64,000 nucleotides of DNA from contig NC_020911.1 in the NCBI RefSeq assembly GCF_000155675.2, positions 4,578,501 to 4,642,500 of the forward strand. The letters are read 5' to 3'. Made by a program: the position numbers and the translations under genes. Of this stretch, positions 29,758 through 38,460 are shown one piece after another. Below the pieces are notes generated by a model. It did no database searches and had not been told where the DNA came from. It worked only from the letters and a program-made list of their open reading frames with translations. Within the stretch, counting starts at the first letter, position 1, and the number at the start of each line of letters is the position of its first letter. This stretch comes from Octadecabacter antarcticus 307. Its GTDB lineage: Bacteria; Pseudomonadota; Alphaproteobacteria; Rhodobacterales; Rhodobacteraceae.

Positions 29758-30477
29758 TTAAGCATTCTTCACGACGCGGGCCAGTGCCAGCACGCAAACG
29801 TCATCCGCACCAGCGCCGTAACAGGGCTCAGTTGCGGCGGCGAAGGTGGCACCAGATGTCATAACATCATCAATCAAAAGCACCTTTCGCCCGGCAAGTT
29901 GGGCCATGCGTTTCGGGTTCGCTGCAATCGCGCCGCTTAGGGCTTCGAACCGCTGATCGCGGGTGTGACCCTCAAGCGGGGCGGTCTTTTTGGGACGAAT
30001 TAATGCATCGGAGCAACGTTGCACACCTGCAACAGCGGCCGTTTGACCCGCAAGTAATGCCGCCTGATTGAATTTACGTCTAAGCAACCGGAAGCGGTGA
30101 AGCGGCACAGGAACAATCAACGTTTCGGGTGTGATAAGCGGCCCCGCAGCCCGCGCCAGCCAAGGACCGGCTGCGCGCGCCAAATCAGTCCGGTCGCCGT
30201 GTTTGAGGGACAAAACCAACCGACGCGCTTTGTCCTTATAGATCATCGCAGCACGGCCCTTGGACCACGGACGCGCAATCACCATGCAGTCGTCACACAA
30301 AATGCCAAACTCGGGTTCCCCTTGCCCCGGCAATGGCGACCCGCATTCATCACAACACAGCCCATCAATAAACGGCGTTTCCGCCCAACATCGTCCACAC
30401 AACGCAAAATCAACCTCGGTGCGGGCTTCGCACATGACGCATTGTGGTGGATAAAGGATTTGGATCAGGCTTTGCAT
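29758..30477 (-). CDS. ComF family phosphoribosyltransferase-like protein
   Basis: 239-aa protein with N-terminal zinc-ribbon cysteines (CVMC, CGRC, CCDEC, CDDC within the first about 65 residues) and a C-terminal phosphoribosyltransferase fold with the PRPP-binding motif VLLIDDVMTSGAT (near residue 198). ComF proteins take part in DNA uptake in competent bacteria; in alphaproteobacteria the role is less clear. First gene of the comF-grxC-nitrilase-marR run. Confidence 0.93.
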   Translation of the reverse strand: MQSLIQILYPPQCVMCEARTEVDFALCGRCWAETPFIDGLCCDECGSPLPGQGEPEFGILCDDCMVIARPWSKGRAAMIYKDKARRLVLSLKHGDRTDLARAAGPWLARAAGPLITPETLIVPVPLHRFRLLRRKFNQAALLAGQTAAVAGVQRCSDALIRPKKTAPLEGHTRDQRFEALSGAIAANPKRMAQLAGRKVLLIDDVMTSGATFAAATEPCYGAGADDVCVLALARVVKNA

Positions 30478-30496
30478 TTTCGCTGGTTTCTCCTAC

Positions 30497-31327
30497 ATGG
30501 CGAACATGGATATGCCCCCTCGTCTAACTGACCGCGTCGCCCTGCAGCGCAATCGCACCCGCGCTGATGCAATGTTTTTGCAAGCGACAGCCGCTGATGA
30601 TGTTCATGAAAGACTCATTGAGGTTAACAGAACCTTTACAGCGCCCGCAGTTGTGACGGGTTTCCCAAGCGCTTGGGCCGAATGGATGCCCAGCGCTAGT
30701 ATCGTGGAAGACAGCGAAACGCTCGATCTTCATGAAGGGTCGCACGACCTGGTCGTCCACGCGCTTTGCCTGCATTGGGCGGACGATCCCATTGGTCAGC
30801 TGGTACAATGCCGCCGAGCGCTGAAACCCGATGGCTTGCTGATCGCGACCTTGTTTGCTGGTCAAACCCTGCATGAATTGCGCAGCGTCTTGGCTGAGGC
30901 CGAAGTCACGCAAACAGGCGGGCTATCGCCGCGCATCTTACCGATGGGCGAAGTTCGCGATCTTGGTGGGTTGTTGCAACGAGCCGGTTTCGCCCTGCCA
31001 GTCGCGGATATGATGCCGCTGACCGTGACCTACGACACCCCCATCCACCTGATGCGCGATCTTCGGGCAATGGGTGAAGGCAATGCGATGGAACAACGCC
31101 AACGCATGCCCACACGCCGTAAGATTTTCGCCCAAGCGATGTCGCGCTACGCAGAGACATTCAACATCGACGACGGCCGTATCCCCGCAACATTCGAAAT
31201 CGTGACGTTAACGGGTTGGGCCCCAGCAGACAGTCAACAACAACCCCTGCGCCCCGGATCTGCGACTCATCGCCTTTCGGATGCGTTGGGGACCCAAGAA
31301 ACACCGTTTGATCGGTCCAATGATTGA
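30497..31327 (+). CDS. SAM-dependent methyltransferase-fold protein (NDUFAF5/BioC-like)
   Basis: 276-aa class I methyltransferase-like protein. The C-terminal half matches the family of the mitochondrial complex I assembly factor NDUFAF5: VVHALCLHWADDPIGQL, LKPDGLLIATLFAGQTLHELR and MRDLRAMGEGN are its typical strings. The usual GxGxG motif of the N-terminal part is weak (TGFPSAW), which is also common in the alphaproteobacterial members. It could modify a respiratory subunit or another substrate; this is inference. Divergent from comF. Confidence 0.75.
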   Translation: MANMDMPPRLTDRVALQRNRTRADAMFLQATAADDVHERLIEVNRTFTAPAVVTGFPSAWAEWMPSASIVEDSETLDLHEGSHDLVVHALCLHWADDPIGQLVQCRRALKPDGLLIATLFAGQTLHELRSVLAEAEVTQTGGLSPRILPMGEVRDLGGLLQRAGFALPVADMMPLTVTYDTPIHLMRDLRAMGEGNAMEQRQRMPTRRKIFAQAMSRYAETFNIDDGRIPATFEIVTLTGWAPADSQQQPLRPGSATHRLSDALGTQETPFDRSND

Positions 31328-31386
31328 CGGTCGTCGTAAAAACAATAAATGAATTTGATGAATAAGCATGATAACGAGGAAGACTA

Positions 31387-32454
31387 ATGTCTGACACCAA
31401 ATCGATTGATGCTGCGCAGTGTCCAGAACATGCGCCAGCCGACCACCCAAAAATGATGCCTCCAAAAGTTGGCGTTCTGCTGGCGAACCTCGGGACACCT
31501 GACGGGACCGACTATTGGTCCATGCGGCGCTACCTTGGTGAATTCCTGAGCGACAAGCGGGTGGTCGATTATTCCGCTTGGGTTTGGCAGCCACTGTTGC
31601 AGCTGGTGATCCTGACGAAACGTCCTTTTACCAGTGGGGCTGCCTACAAAAGCATCTGGAACGAAGAAGCCAACGAAAGCCCGCTTTTGACGATCACCAA
31701 ACAGCAAACCGCTGCGATGAAGGAACAATTGAAAGACGTGTACGGCGATGATGTGATCGTCGATTTTTGCATGCGCTACGGCAACCCGTCGACGGAAGTT
31801 AAGGTAAAGGAGATGATCGCGGCCGGGTGCCAAAAGATTCTCTTTTTCCCCCTTTATCCGCATTATGCAGGTGCGACGTCTGCCACCGCCAACGACCAGT
31901 TCTTTCGCGTCTTGATGAAAGAGAAATGGCAGCCCATAGCACGTATCGTGGGACCATATTTCGAAGATGACGCCTATATCGATGCACTCGCACAATCTGT
32001 TGAGACAGCGTACGCCAAAGCAGACATTAAGCCGGAAGTCTTGGTTTGTTCATATCATGGGGTCCCACAGAGATATCTGCGTGAAGGCGATCCGTACCAT
32101 TGCCAATGTCAGAAAACGACCCGCCTGCTGAAAGAGCGGCTTGGCTGGGACGACACCAAAATTATCACCACATTCCAAAGCCGATTCGGTCCTGAAAAAT
32201 GGCTTCAACCCTACACGGTCGAAGAAGTCGCGCGATTGGCAGAAAAGGGTAAGACCAACATTGCAGTCTGTGCGCCTGCGTTTTCCGCCGACTGCATCGA
32301 AACACTGGAAGAAATCAACGAAGAGATCAAAGAGAGCTTCGAGCACGCGGGTGGCGAACACTTTACGTATATCGCGTGTCTCAACGATAGCCCTGCGCAC
32401 ATTGATGCGTTGTCAGGTATCGTTCAGCGGAATTTGCAGGGCTGGCTCGACTAA
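31387..32454 (+). CDS. hemH: Ferrochelatase
   Basis: 355-aa enzyme that inserts Fe(II) into protoporphyrin IX, the last step of haem b synthesis, at the inner membrane surface. The ATG follows GAGGAAG. Family motifs are GVLLANLGTPDG, the catalytic-His region SYHGVPQRYL (near residue 220), FQSRFGPEKWLQPYT and APAFSADCIETLEEI. A strong terminator follows. Confidence 0.97.
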   Translation: MSDTKSIDAAQCPEHAPADHPKMMPPKVGVLLANLGTPDGTDYWSMRRYLGEFLSDKRVVDYSAWVWQPLLQLVILTKRPFTSGAAYKSIWNEEANESPLLTITKQQTAAMKEQLKDVYGDDVIVDFCMRYGNPSTEVKVKEMIAAGCQKILFFPLYPHYAGATSATANDQFFRVLMKEKWQPIARIVGPYFEDDAYIDALAQSVETAYAKADIKPEVLVCSYHGVPQRYLREGDPYHCQCQKTTRLLKERLGWDDTKIITTFQSRFGPEKWLQPYTVEEVARLAEKGKTNIAVCAPAFSADCIETLEEINEEIKESFEHAGGEHFTYIACLNDSPAHIDALSGIVQRNLQGWLD

Positions 32455-32488
32455 GTCGAGGCGCCCAACAGAACTGAGCCCCAAAATG

Positions 32489-32518
32489 AAAAGGCCGCTC
32501 CCAAAGGAGCGGCCTTTT
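32489..32518. terminator. Terminator after hemH
   Basis: Perfect 13-bp stem AAAAGGCCGCTCC / GGAGCGGCCTTTT with a 4-nt CAAA loop, ending in a T-run on +; the mirror A-run also allows use by the converging small gene on the minus strand. Confidence 0.9.
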
Positions 32519-32541
32519 AAATAATAACTGTCGATGCAGAC

Positions 32542-32733
32542 TTAGTCAGCAGACACAGCAACAGCAATCAATGCAATCAAGATCAGTGGAATGATCAGGC
32601 CTGCGGACGAAGAAGAAGCAGTTTCTTCCATAACAACAACAGGTGCCATTTCCATGATTGGCTCGGAAATGTTTCCGGCGAAAGCAGTAGAAGCGGCGCC
32701 AGCGAATGCAGCAGCAAGTGCGAATTTTTTCAT
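32542..32733 (-). CDS. Small secreted/anchored protein, 63 aa
   Basis: The start at 32733 is set by GGAGAAA upstream and by a perfect signal peptide right after it (MKKFALAAAFAGAASTAFA). The mature part is short: an acidic, Met/Val-rich segment (about 20-38), a Ser run, then a C-terminal hydrophobic helix (GLIIPLILIALIAVAVSAD). It would be exported and anchored in the inner membrane by its tail. Similar tiny proteins occur near hemH in roseobacters; function unknown. Confidence 0.75.
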   Translation of the reverse strand: MKKFALAAAFAGAASTAFAGNISEPIMEMAPVVVMEETASSSSAGLIIPLILIALIAVAVSAD

Positions 32734-33021
32734 TTTATTTCTCCAAGTTATTGCCCACGGCAAATAAAGTGAGGTGTAAGCCATGGGCACCCAAGACATC
32801 CCTCTATATTGGGAGATCATGAAAACCAGCCTATTGCAAAGATATAAGTAGGTCACGTTCCACAAGTTCGCCGCAATGTCGTCAAATCGGCAACACTTGT
32901 GTGCCAACATCGGTCATCCCGAACAGTTCAGAAATGTGCTCATTACAAAGGCCGATGCGGAGGTTTGATGACGTTCGACCAATTTTGCGCGTGTCGTGCG
33001 TGCCATGGATGCGATAGTGGG

Positions 33022-33030
33022 TCCAAGACA
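33022..33030. repeat. Target-site duplication, left copy
   Basis: TCCAAGACA directly abuts the left end of the IS5-family element. The partner at 33639-33647 reads TTCAAGACA (8 of 9 identical). A 9-bp duplication is what IS903-group IS5 elements make. Confidence 0.75.
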
Positions 33031-33638
33031 GGCTTTGTTACACAAATCGGCTTGACGTCAGTCTTCCCCTTACGCCTGACAGATTCAGCCTAAAGCCTCG
33101 GTTCGGGGTATCCCAAGGGCGGTGAAGCAATTTAGGATTTCGGCACAGATTTGGATCTGCGCAACCTACCGGTCGAAGTCTCGCGCCGAAAGGCGACGAC
33201 CAAGCAATTTGACACAGTTCATTCACTGCCCGCCTCTCATCGCCGCAAGCGGCGACTACCGCGCAGTGGACTGCTTCGTTTCGCGCCCTCGCACCGGGCG
33301 TGGCCGCTGCCCGCAGGGTATGCGAAGCATGCACGAGAGAGCGCAATGCCGCTGCTCGTTGCCTCAATTGCGCGTATTTCAAGTGCTTCCCTTTCGATAC
33401 CTATTTGTATTTTGCGCCCCCCTTTCGGGACATTGCTGCGCAATACCCTGCCGGGCAGTGGAAGGCATTGCATCCCACACCATCTCTGCGTTGAACCAGA
33501 TCAAAAGGCACCCTCGACGCGTCAGAGAAAGGTCATAGTTCGACCAATTCTTGGTCTTTTAACTCGTTGGTGTCCGGCTACTCATGGCACTCTGGATTCA
33601 CAACATGAATCCCCTCAGGCGATTTGTGCAACAACACC
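33031..33638 (-). mobile_element. Decayed IS5-family element (608 bp, internally deleted)
   Basis: Terminal inverted repeats at 33031-33051 and 33618-33638 match at 17 of 21 positions (core TTGTTRCACAAATCG), and 9-bp target duplications lie outside them. On the minus strand the interior still shows IS5 transposase pieces: KTKNWSNYDLSLTRRGCLLI and EMVWDAMPS near the 5' end, IQIGIEREALEIRAIEATSS in the middle, and KLLGRRLSARDFDR, stop, then ILNCFTALGIPRTEALG at the end. Stops, frameshifts and missing blocks show it is dead and shortened from a full element of about 1 kb. The long + strand frames here are not genes. Confidence 0.85.
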
Positions 33639-33647
33639 TTCAAGACA
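33639..33647. repeat. Target-site duplication, right copy
   Basis: TTCAAGACA next to the right inverted repeat; see the partner at 33022-33030. Joining the two flanks through one copy restores the expected L,D-transpeptidase reading LCLSW-T-HYRIHGTHD. Confidence 0.75.
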
Positions 33648-34252
33648 GACAAAGTACATGCGTCCCAAACGGATTGTCTGGGCTGAGGCCAATAAATTCA
33701 GGCCATTCGGGGTCTCTTTCCAGCATTCATGGTGTCAGACGCCAGATTGGTCGTTCGACCATACGGACGACTTCTTTGCGACCTGTTTGGGTTAAATCTG
33801 CACTTAGTGGCGCCGATGTTGGGTAGAGTGTGTAGTCCGTTTGGCCTGAATTCCAGAAGTGCAGCGCCCGAGATTGGAAATCCACAAGGATCTCGCCAAC
33901 GTTGATGGTGCTAAAGTGTGGCTGCCAGTCAAGTGTCCGTAAACTCCACACATCCGGCTAATCGTCTATGAAATGTCATTCTCAATATCCGTCGTATTCT
34001 CGGTCTGTGCGACAGCAGCCGTGCCAACGGCGGCTACCGATGTCACTCAGAAGCCCCGTCGGTTGAACGTGCGAACGGTTTGTTTTTCATGGGTCGATCC
34101 CCCATACATTTTCATACAGTTACGTGCATGATATGATGCATTTATCGCGCTCAGCAATCAAACTGACCCTATTTGGGCCGCTTCAAGCCGATGTGGGTTT
34201 GAAACGCGACGTCCGAGCGGGTAAAGCAAAAGAAATCGATAAAGGTGCTAAT

Positions 34253-34813
34253 ATGCTTCGCCGTTCATTTATTCTTGGCTCTTTGGCTTTTGGTCTGGCT
34301 GCTTGTGGTGGTGCCCAGCTGGCGACAATCGGCCCTGACGGGCTTCCGCTGGCACAGGTCTATCGAATCGGGCCGCAAGACGCTGATGACATCCAGTTCC
34401 GTATGTTGGACGGGCTAAACGCGCTACGCGGCGCCGCTGGTGCCCCGACAGTACAGTTAAACGCACAGCTGAACGCAGCCGCAGCAACGCATTCCCGCGA
34501 TATGTCGGTACAAAATCGTCCTTGGCACTTTGGATCTGATGGATCGTCCCCGATCGATCGCCTGCGGCGTGTCGGCTACAACGGATCATTGACCGGGGAG
34601 ACCATTTCCGAAACCTATGAGACCGAAATTGAAACGCTTGGCGCTTGGATGCGCGAGCCCAACACGCGAGCTGTTCTACTGGATAACAATGCCACAGAAA
34701 TGGGCATTGCGTGGTTTCAGGAAGGAAACGGAAAAATTTGGTGGACGTTGGTTCTGGCCAACGCAAACCGGCGCGGGACCATCGCGCAGGAAAATCCAGT
34801 TCCCTTGCAATAA
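34253..34813 (+). CDS. CAP-domain (SCP-like) lipoprotein
   Basis: 186-aa exported protein; the ATG at 34253 follows AAAGGTG. The N-terminus is a lipoprotein signal with lipobox LAAC (residues about 17-20), so the mature protein should be anchored by lipid. The rest is a CAP/SCP domain: LDGLNALRGAAGAPTVQLN, AAATHSRDMSVQNRPWHFGSDG and WMREPNTRAVLLDNNATEMG. Bacterial CAP proteins are envelope proteins of mostly unknown role. It converges with the intact L,D-transpeptidase gene with 3 bp between stops. Confidence 0.85.
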   Translation: MLRRSFILGSLAFGLAACGGAQLATIGPDGLPLAQVYRIGPQDADDIQFRMLDGLNALRGAAGAPTVQLNAQLNAAAATHSRDMSVQNRPWHFGSDGSSPIDRLRRVGYNGSLTGETISETYETEIETLGAWMREPNTRAVLLDNNATEMGIAWFQEGNGKIWWTLVLANANRRGTIAQENPVPLQ

Positions 34814-34816
34814 CGC

Positions 34817-35308
34817 CTAGGCATACAAGAAAATCGGCGTTCCAACATTTACCATCGCATAGATGTCTTCCATCTCGCGGTCCGTCACCGCCAAACAACC
34901 CGCCGTCCAATCATCGCGATTAAGCGATAGGCGGGGTGTGCCGTGAATAAAGATGTCACCGCCAGGTGATTTACCCATGGCACGGGCGCGGGCGCGGTCG
35001 GCGTCGTTCGGGTACGAAATACCTATGGACAGATAGAACCTGCTGTTCGGATTTTTTCGGTCAATATAATACGCACCTTCCGGTGTACGCCCATCGCCTT
35101 CGGTTTTTTTATGACCAGTGGGGGCGAAGCCAAGCTCGAATTCATACTGCTCAAGCACCTTGTTATTGTGCAATAAGAACATTTTTCGGCGTCCCTTTTG
35201 AACCACGACACTAGTGACCGCAGGTCCGTTATAAACGCGGAATTTGTTTGAACAGGCCGTCAGGGCAAAAAGTGCCGCAGCGCTGGTAAATGTTCTTCGG
35301 TTCATCAT
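34817..35308 (-). CDS. L,D-transpeptidase (YkuD family), lipoprotein
   Basis: 163-aa envelope enzyme that probably makes 3-3 cross-links or attaches proteins to peptidoglycan. The N-terminus carries a lipobox (ALTACS). The YkuD catalytic motif is intact: FIHGTPRLSLNRDDWTAGCLAVTD (near residues 118-142), with the His and the nucleophilic Cys in TAGC. TPEGAYYIDRKNPNS is also typical. It belongs to a different subgroup from the broken L,D-transpeptidase gene about 1 kb away. Confidence 0.93.
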   Translation of the reverse strand: MMNRRTFTSAAALFALTACSNKFRVYNGPAVTSVVVQKGRRKMFLLHNNKVLEQYEFELGFAPTGHKKTEGDGRTPEGAYYIDRKNPNSRFYLSIGISYPNDADRARARAMGKSPGGDIFIHGTPRLSLNRDDWTAGCLAVTDREMEDIYAMVNVGTPIFLYA

Positions 35309-35406
35309 TAAAACTGCCCCTCACGGTCTTTCGCCCAACTTAACGTTTTGAACGCGTGATTAACGCAAGTCTGACGAGTTTCATAGAAATTATAGCGGGC
35401 GCGCCG

Positions 35407-36609
35407 TCACGACCGAGTGAACGACCCCACGAGTTCGACGTGTGGCGACCAGCGGAACTGATCAACGATATCGATCCAATTGAGCGTGAACCCCGCCGCT
35501 ATCAGCGCCGCCGCATCGCGCGAAAACGTCACAGGATTACACGACACCATTGCAACGTCACGCACCTTTGAGGCGCAAAGCGTCGCGATCTGCGCATCGG
35601 CACCGGCGCGTGGTGGGTCGAGAACAGCAAGATCGAAGCGGTTCAACTCATCCGGTTCCAGCGGACGGCGATACAGATCGCGCGTTTCGGTTGTCACCGT
35701 CTTGAGGCCTTTGGCATGACGCCAACCACGATCAAGCGCTTCCAACATGTCGGAGCTGCTTTCGACGGCATGAACCTCAGCCATTTGTGCCAACGCCAAG
35801 GTAATAGTGCCCGCACCTGAAAACAGATCAACGCAGCGTTTCGCCCCTGATGCAGTCTCTAAAACCGCGGAAACGAGCGATTTTTCACCTTCACGCGTTG
35901 CTTGCAGGAATGCGCCGGCAGGCGGTGCGACACGGGTGTTGCCGAATTCCTGATCCGGCGATTTACGGGTTACGACAACTTCGTCGTTCCACGCCAACCG
36001 CGCCAGATCATGCGCTTCAGCCAATGCCGCCAATTCGATCCGAAGTTGTCCGGTCAATTCGCGATCAGTCTCAACCATAACATCCAGCCCACCAAGACTA
36101 TCAGTAACGGTCAGGTTCACCTCAGACTTGCGAGACGCCGCGACAACGGTCAGCGCCTCAAGTGCCGGAAATCCAGCGCAGATCGCTGGCAGCAACAGCT
36201 GGCAGTCGGGAATATCAATCAAAGCGTCCGAGGCTTTCGCATGAAAACCAACCATCGCGCCCTTCTTCGTACGCCGTCCCGACAGACGCGCACGTCTGCG
36301 GCTTTGCGCCGGTGACGTACGCATCGTACGGAATGGGAACGGCAGATCACGGGCCGTCATCGCGCGTTCAACGATCTTTGTCTTCCACGCGGCAACAAAA
36401 TCTTCTGACGCATGTTGCATCGCACAGCCACCACAGCTTTTGAAATGACGGCAAGGTGGTTTTACGCGATCAGCAACTGGCGTGATGATACGCGCGGTTC
36501 CGTCTGGCAGCGGCTCAACCTCCTCACCGGGCAAAACCCGTTCCAGATGTGTACCGTCCACCAATTGACCAAGCCCCGCTTGATTAAGCCGTTCTATAAT
36601 CTGACCCAT
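35407..36609 (-). CDS. RNA m5U methyltransferase (TrmA/RumA family)
   Basis: 400-aa class I SAM-dependent RNA methyltransferase. It has an iron-sulfur motif CRHFKSCGGCAMQH (near residue 53), the SAM-binding DLFSGAGTITLALAQ (near 262), DPPRAGADAQ, and the catalytic Cys in MVSCNPVTFSRDAA. This corresponds to RlmD/RumA-type 23S rRNA uridine methylation, though the exact target cannot be read from sequence. Its start abuts the stop of the upstream ABC exporter gene (adjacent codons). Confidence 0.92.
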   Translation of the reverse strand: MGQIIERLNQAGLGQLVDGTHLERVLPGEEVEPLPDGTARIITPVADRVKPPCRHFKSCGGCAMQHASEDFVAAWKTKIVERAMTARDLPFPFRTMRTSPAQSRRRARLSGRRTKKGAMVGFHAKASDALIDIPDCQLLLPAICAGFPALEALTVVAASRKSEVNLTVTDSLGGLDVMVETDRELTGQLRIELAALAEAHDLARLAWNDEVVVTRKSPDQEFGNTRVAPPAGAFLQATREGEKSLVSAVLETASGAKRCVDLFSGAGTITLALAQMAEVHAVESSSDMLEALDRGWRHAKGLKTVTTETRDLYRRPLEPDELNRFDLAVLDPPRAGADAQIATLCASKVRDVAMVSCNPVTFSRDAAALIAAGFTLNWIDIVDQFRWSPHVELVGSFTRS

Positions 36610-38460
36610 TTATTCCGCCGCATCTTTCGTACTGTCGAACCCACCAGACTGGCGATTCCAATATCGTGCATAAGTACCTGCACGTCGCAACAGATCCTCA
36701 TGCGTCCCTTGTTCCACAATGCGACCTTCTTCCAGCACAATAATGCGGTCCATACCAGAAATCGTCGAAAGACGGTGGGCAATTGCCACAACTGTCTTGC
36801 CATCCATGGCGCGGTCCAGCGCAATCTGGATCGCAGCCTCAACTTCGCTATCGAGCGCAGATGTTGCTTCGTCCAGCACCAAAATCGGCGCGTCCTTTAA
36901 CATGGCACGGGCCAGTGCAATTCGTTGACGCTGACCACCCGACAATTTCACGCCGCGTTCGCCCAAATGCGCATTATATCCCGCACGACCCATATTGTCG
37001 CGAAGATCGCCGATGAAATCATGCGCTTCCGCCTTACGAGCAGCAGCAATCATCTGCGCATCTGTCGCATCCGGACGCCCATAGTTTATGTTATCGCGGG
37101 CTGATCGGTTGAACATTGCTGTTTCCTGCGTGACCATTCCGATGGCGGCGCGCAGACTGTCTTGCGTCACGCCGCGCACGGCTTGCCCATCGATCAACAC
37201 GTCACCATCTTCGGGATCGTAAAGTCGCAGCAGCAGCGCCACGAGCGTGGATTTACCAGCACCCGACGCCCCGACAATGCCAAGCTTTTCACCCGCCTTA
37301 ATCGTCAGATTGATGCCGCCGATTCCTCCAGTTGCACCGCCGTACTGAAACGACACATCGCGAAATTCGATCTCAGCCGTCGCTACATTGATCGGCTTTG
37401 CATCTACATTGTCGGTCAATTGATGCGGCGGGGTCAGGGTCTTCATGCCATCCTCAACCTCACCAATATGGCTAAACACCGCCATCAATACAAAACTTAC
37501 CCAGCCAGTCATCTGGCTAAGCCGGATAGACACAGCCCCGATAGCCGCCAGATCGCCAGGTGTGACGCCAGCATCGCGCCACGATAGCCCGAAACCCACC
37601 ATCGCAAGCGGTAGAATCCCTGCGAGCGTGATAAGGCCAAAGCGGAACAGCGTCGCGACCTCTCCGTATGCCAGCGCCCGATCACGCAGGTCTTGCATCG
37701 CGTTCTGGGCGGCGTCGGATTCATTCAGCGTACCCGCGAACAATTTAACCGTTTTGATATTGGTGATCGTATCGACAACCTGCCCAGTCAGCATCGCCGC
37801 CGCACCTGCCCGTGCCTTTGATCGTGACCGTATGCGGGGCAGGAAAACCCAAAGAAAGACAACGTAACTCAGGAACCAGAACGCCAAAACGATCAGCAGG
37901 CGGGCGTCAATTGTGATGATGAGAATCGCGGTGCCAATCACGGTCGCCAGCGCAAACAAAACCGCGTTCACAGTTTCAATTACCGTTTCGGTAATAGACC
38001 GCGCCACCTGCATTTGCTTTTGCGCAATACGTCCTGCGAAATCGTTGTCAAAAAATGTGACCGCCTGCCCCAATGTCCAGCGATGCAAACGCCCCACAAC
38101 GAGCGTGAACAAGTTCGGGCCAACAACGACGGACTGAAACGACGCGGACAATCCAAACAGTGTTGGTCGCAAAATCATCAACAACAAGACGGCGCCAATC
38201 AGCAGCCCAGCGCTGTCGACGATGGGTTGTGACGACGCCGCGATGTCCACAACTCGCCCCAGCAGGAACATCGCCAAAACTTCGGTCGCCCCCGCCAATG
38301 CAGATATGAATGCAGCCAATCCGATAACACGCCATGCGCCAGACAGCGCCCAGTTGAAAAACCGCGCGAGGGTATCTGGCGGCGGACCATCGGCCTCCAT
38401 CCGGCTGTCGATCAGGTTGCCAAGCCGCTCGATCATCTGTTGATACCACGTGGCAATCAT
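36610..38460 (-). CDS. ABC exporter half-transporter (second of pair)
   Basis: 616-aa type IV ABC exporter; the start at 38460 overlaps the upstream stop (ATGA). N-terminal six-helix membrane domain (about 35-340), then an ATPase domain with GASGAGKSTL (Walker A, near 408), signature LSGGQRQRIALARA and ILVDEATSALD-type Walker B (ILVLDEATSALD). With the upstream homologue it probably forms a heterodimeric MsbA/multidrug-like exporter; the substrate is unknown. Confidence 0.93.
   Translation of the reverse strand: MIATWYQQMIERLGNLIDSRMEADGPPPDTLARFFNWALSGAWRVIGLAAFISALAGATEVLAMFLLGRVVDIAASSQPIVDSAGLLIGAVLLLMILRPTLFGLSASFQSVVVGPNLFTLVVGRLHRWTLGQAVTFFDNDFAGRIAQKQMQVARSITETVIETVNAVLFALATVIGTAILIITIDARLLIVLAFWFLSYVVFLWVFLPRIRSRSKARAGAAAMLTGQVVDTITNIKTVKLFAGTLNESDAAQNAMQDLRDRALAYGEVATLFRFGLITLAGILPLAMVGFGLSWRDAGVTPGDLAAIGAVSIRLSQMTGWVSFVLMAVFSHIGEVEDGMKTLTPPHQLTDNVDAKPINVATAEIEFRDVSFQYGGATGGIGGINLTIKAGEKLGIVGASGAGKSTLVALLLRLYDPEDGDVLIDGQAVRGVTQDSLRAAIGMVTQETAMFNRSARDNINYGRPDATDAQMIAAARKAEAHDFIGDLRDNMGRAGYNAHLGERGVKLSGGQRQRIALARAMLKDAPILVLDEATSALDSEVEAAIQIALDRAMDGKTVVAIAHRLSTISGMDRIIVLEEGRIVEQGTHEDLLRRAGTYARYWNRQSGGFDSTKDAAE

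Larger units (their letters stand above)
32882..34090 (-). pseudogene. L,D-transpeptidase gene broken by an IS5-family element and point mutations
   Basis: Read on the minus strand, the N-terminal half (33951 down to 33639) gives GEILVDFQSRALHFW, LYPTSAPLSADLTQTGRKEV and RPIWRLTP, a TGA, then MLERDPEWPEFIG and PDNPFGTHV. The C-terminal half resumes at 33030 with HYRIHGTHDTRKIGR, ending NEHISELFGMTDVGTQVLPI and a stop at 32882. Between the halves lies the decayed IS element 33031-33638. The catalytic Ser-x-Gly-Cys motif (SSNGCIG in relatives) reads SSNLRIG, so the Cys is lost. A signal-peptide-like remnant (VTSVAAVGTAAVAQ) lies near 34000-34090 out of frame. These enzymes normally cross-link peptidoglycan in the periplasm. 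Confidence 0.8.

Noticed and set aside
33151..33795. 214-aa + strand frame between hemH and the CAP protein
   Set aside because: It crosses the end of the decayed IS5 element and antisense L,D-transpeptidase remnants; both are readable on the other strand.
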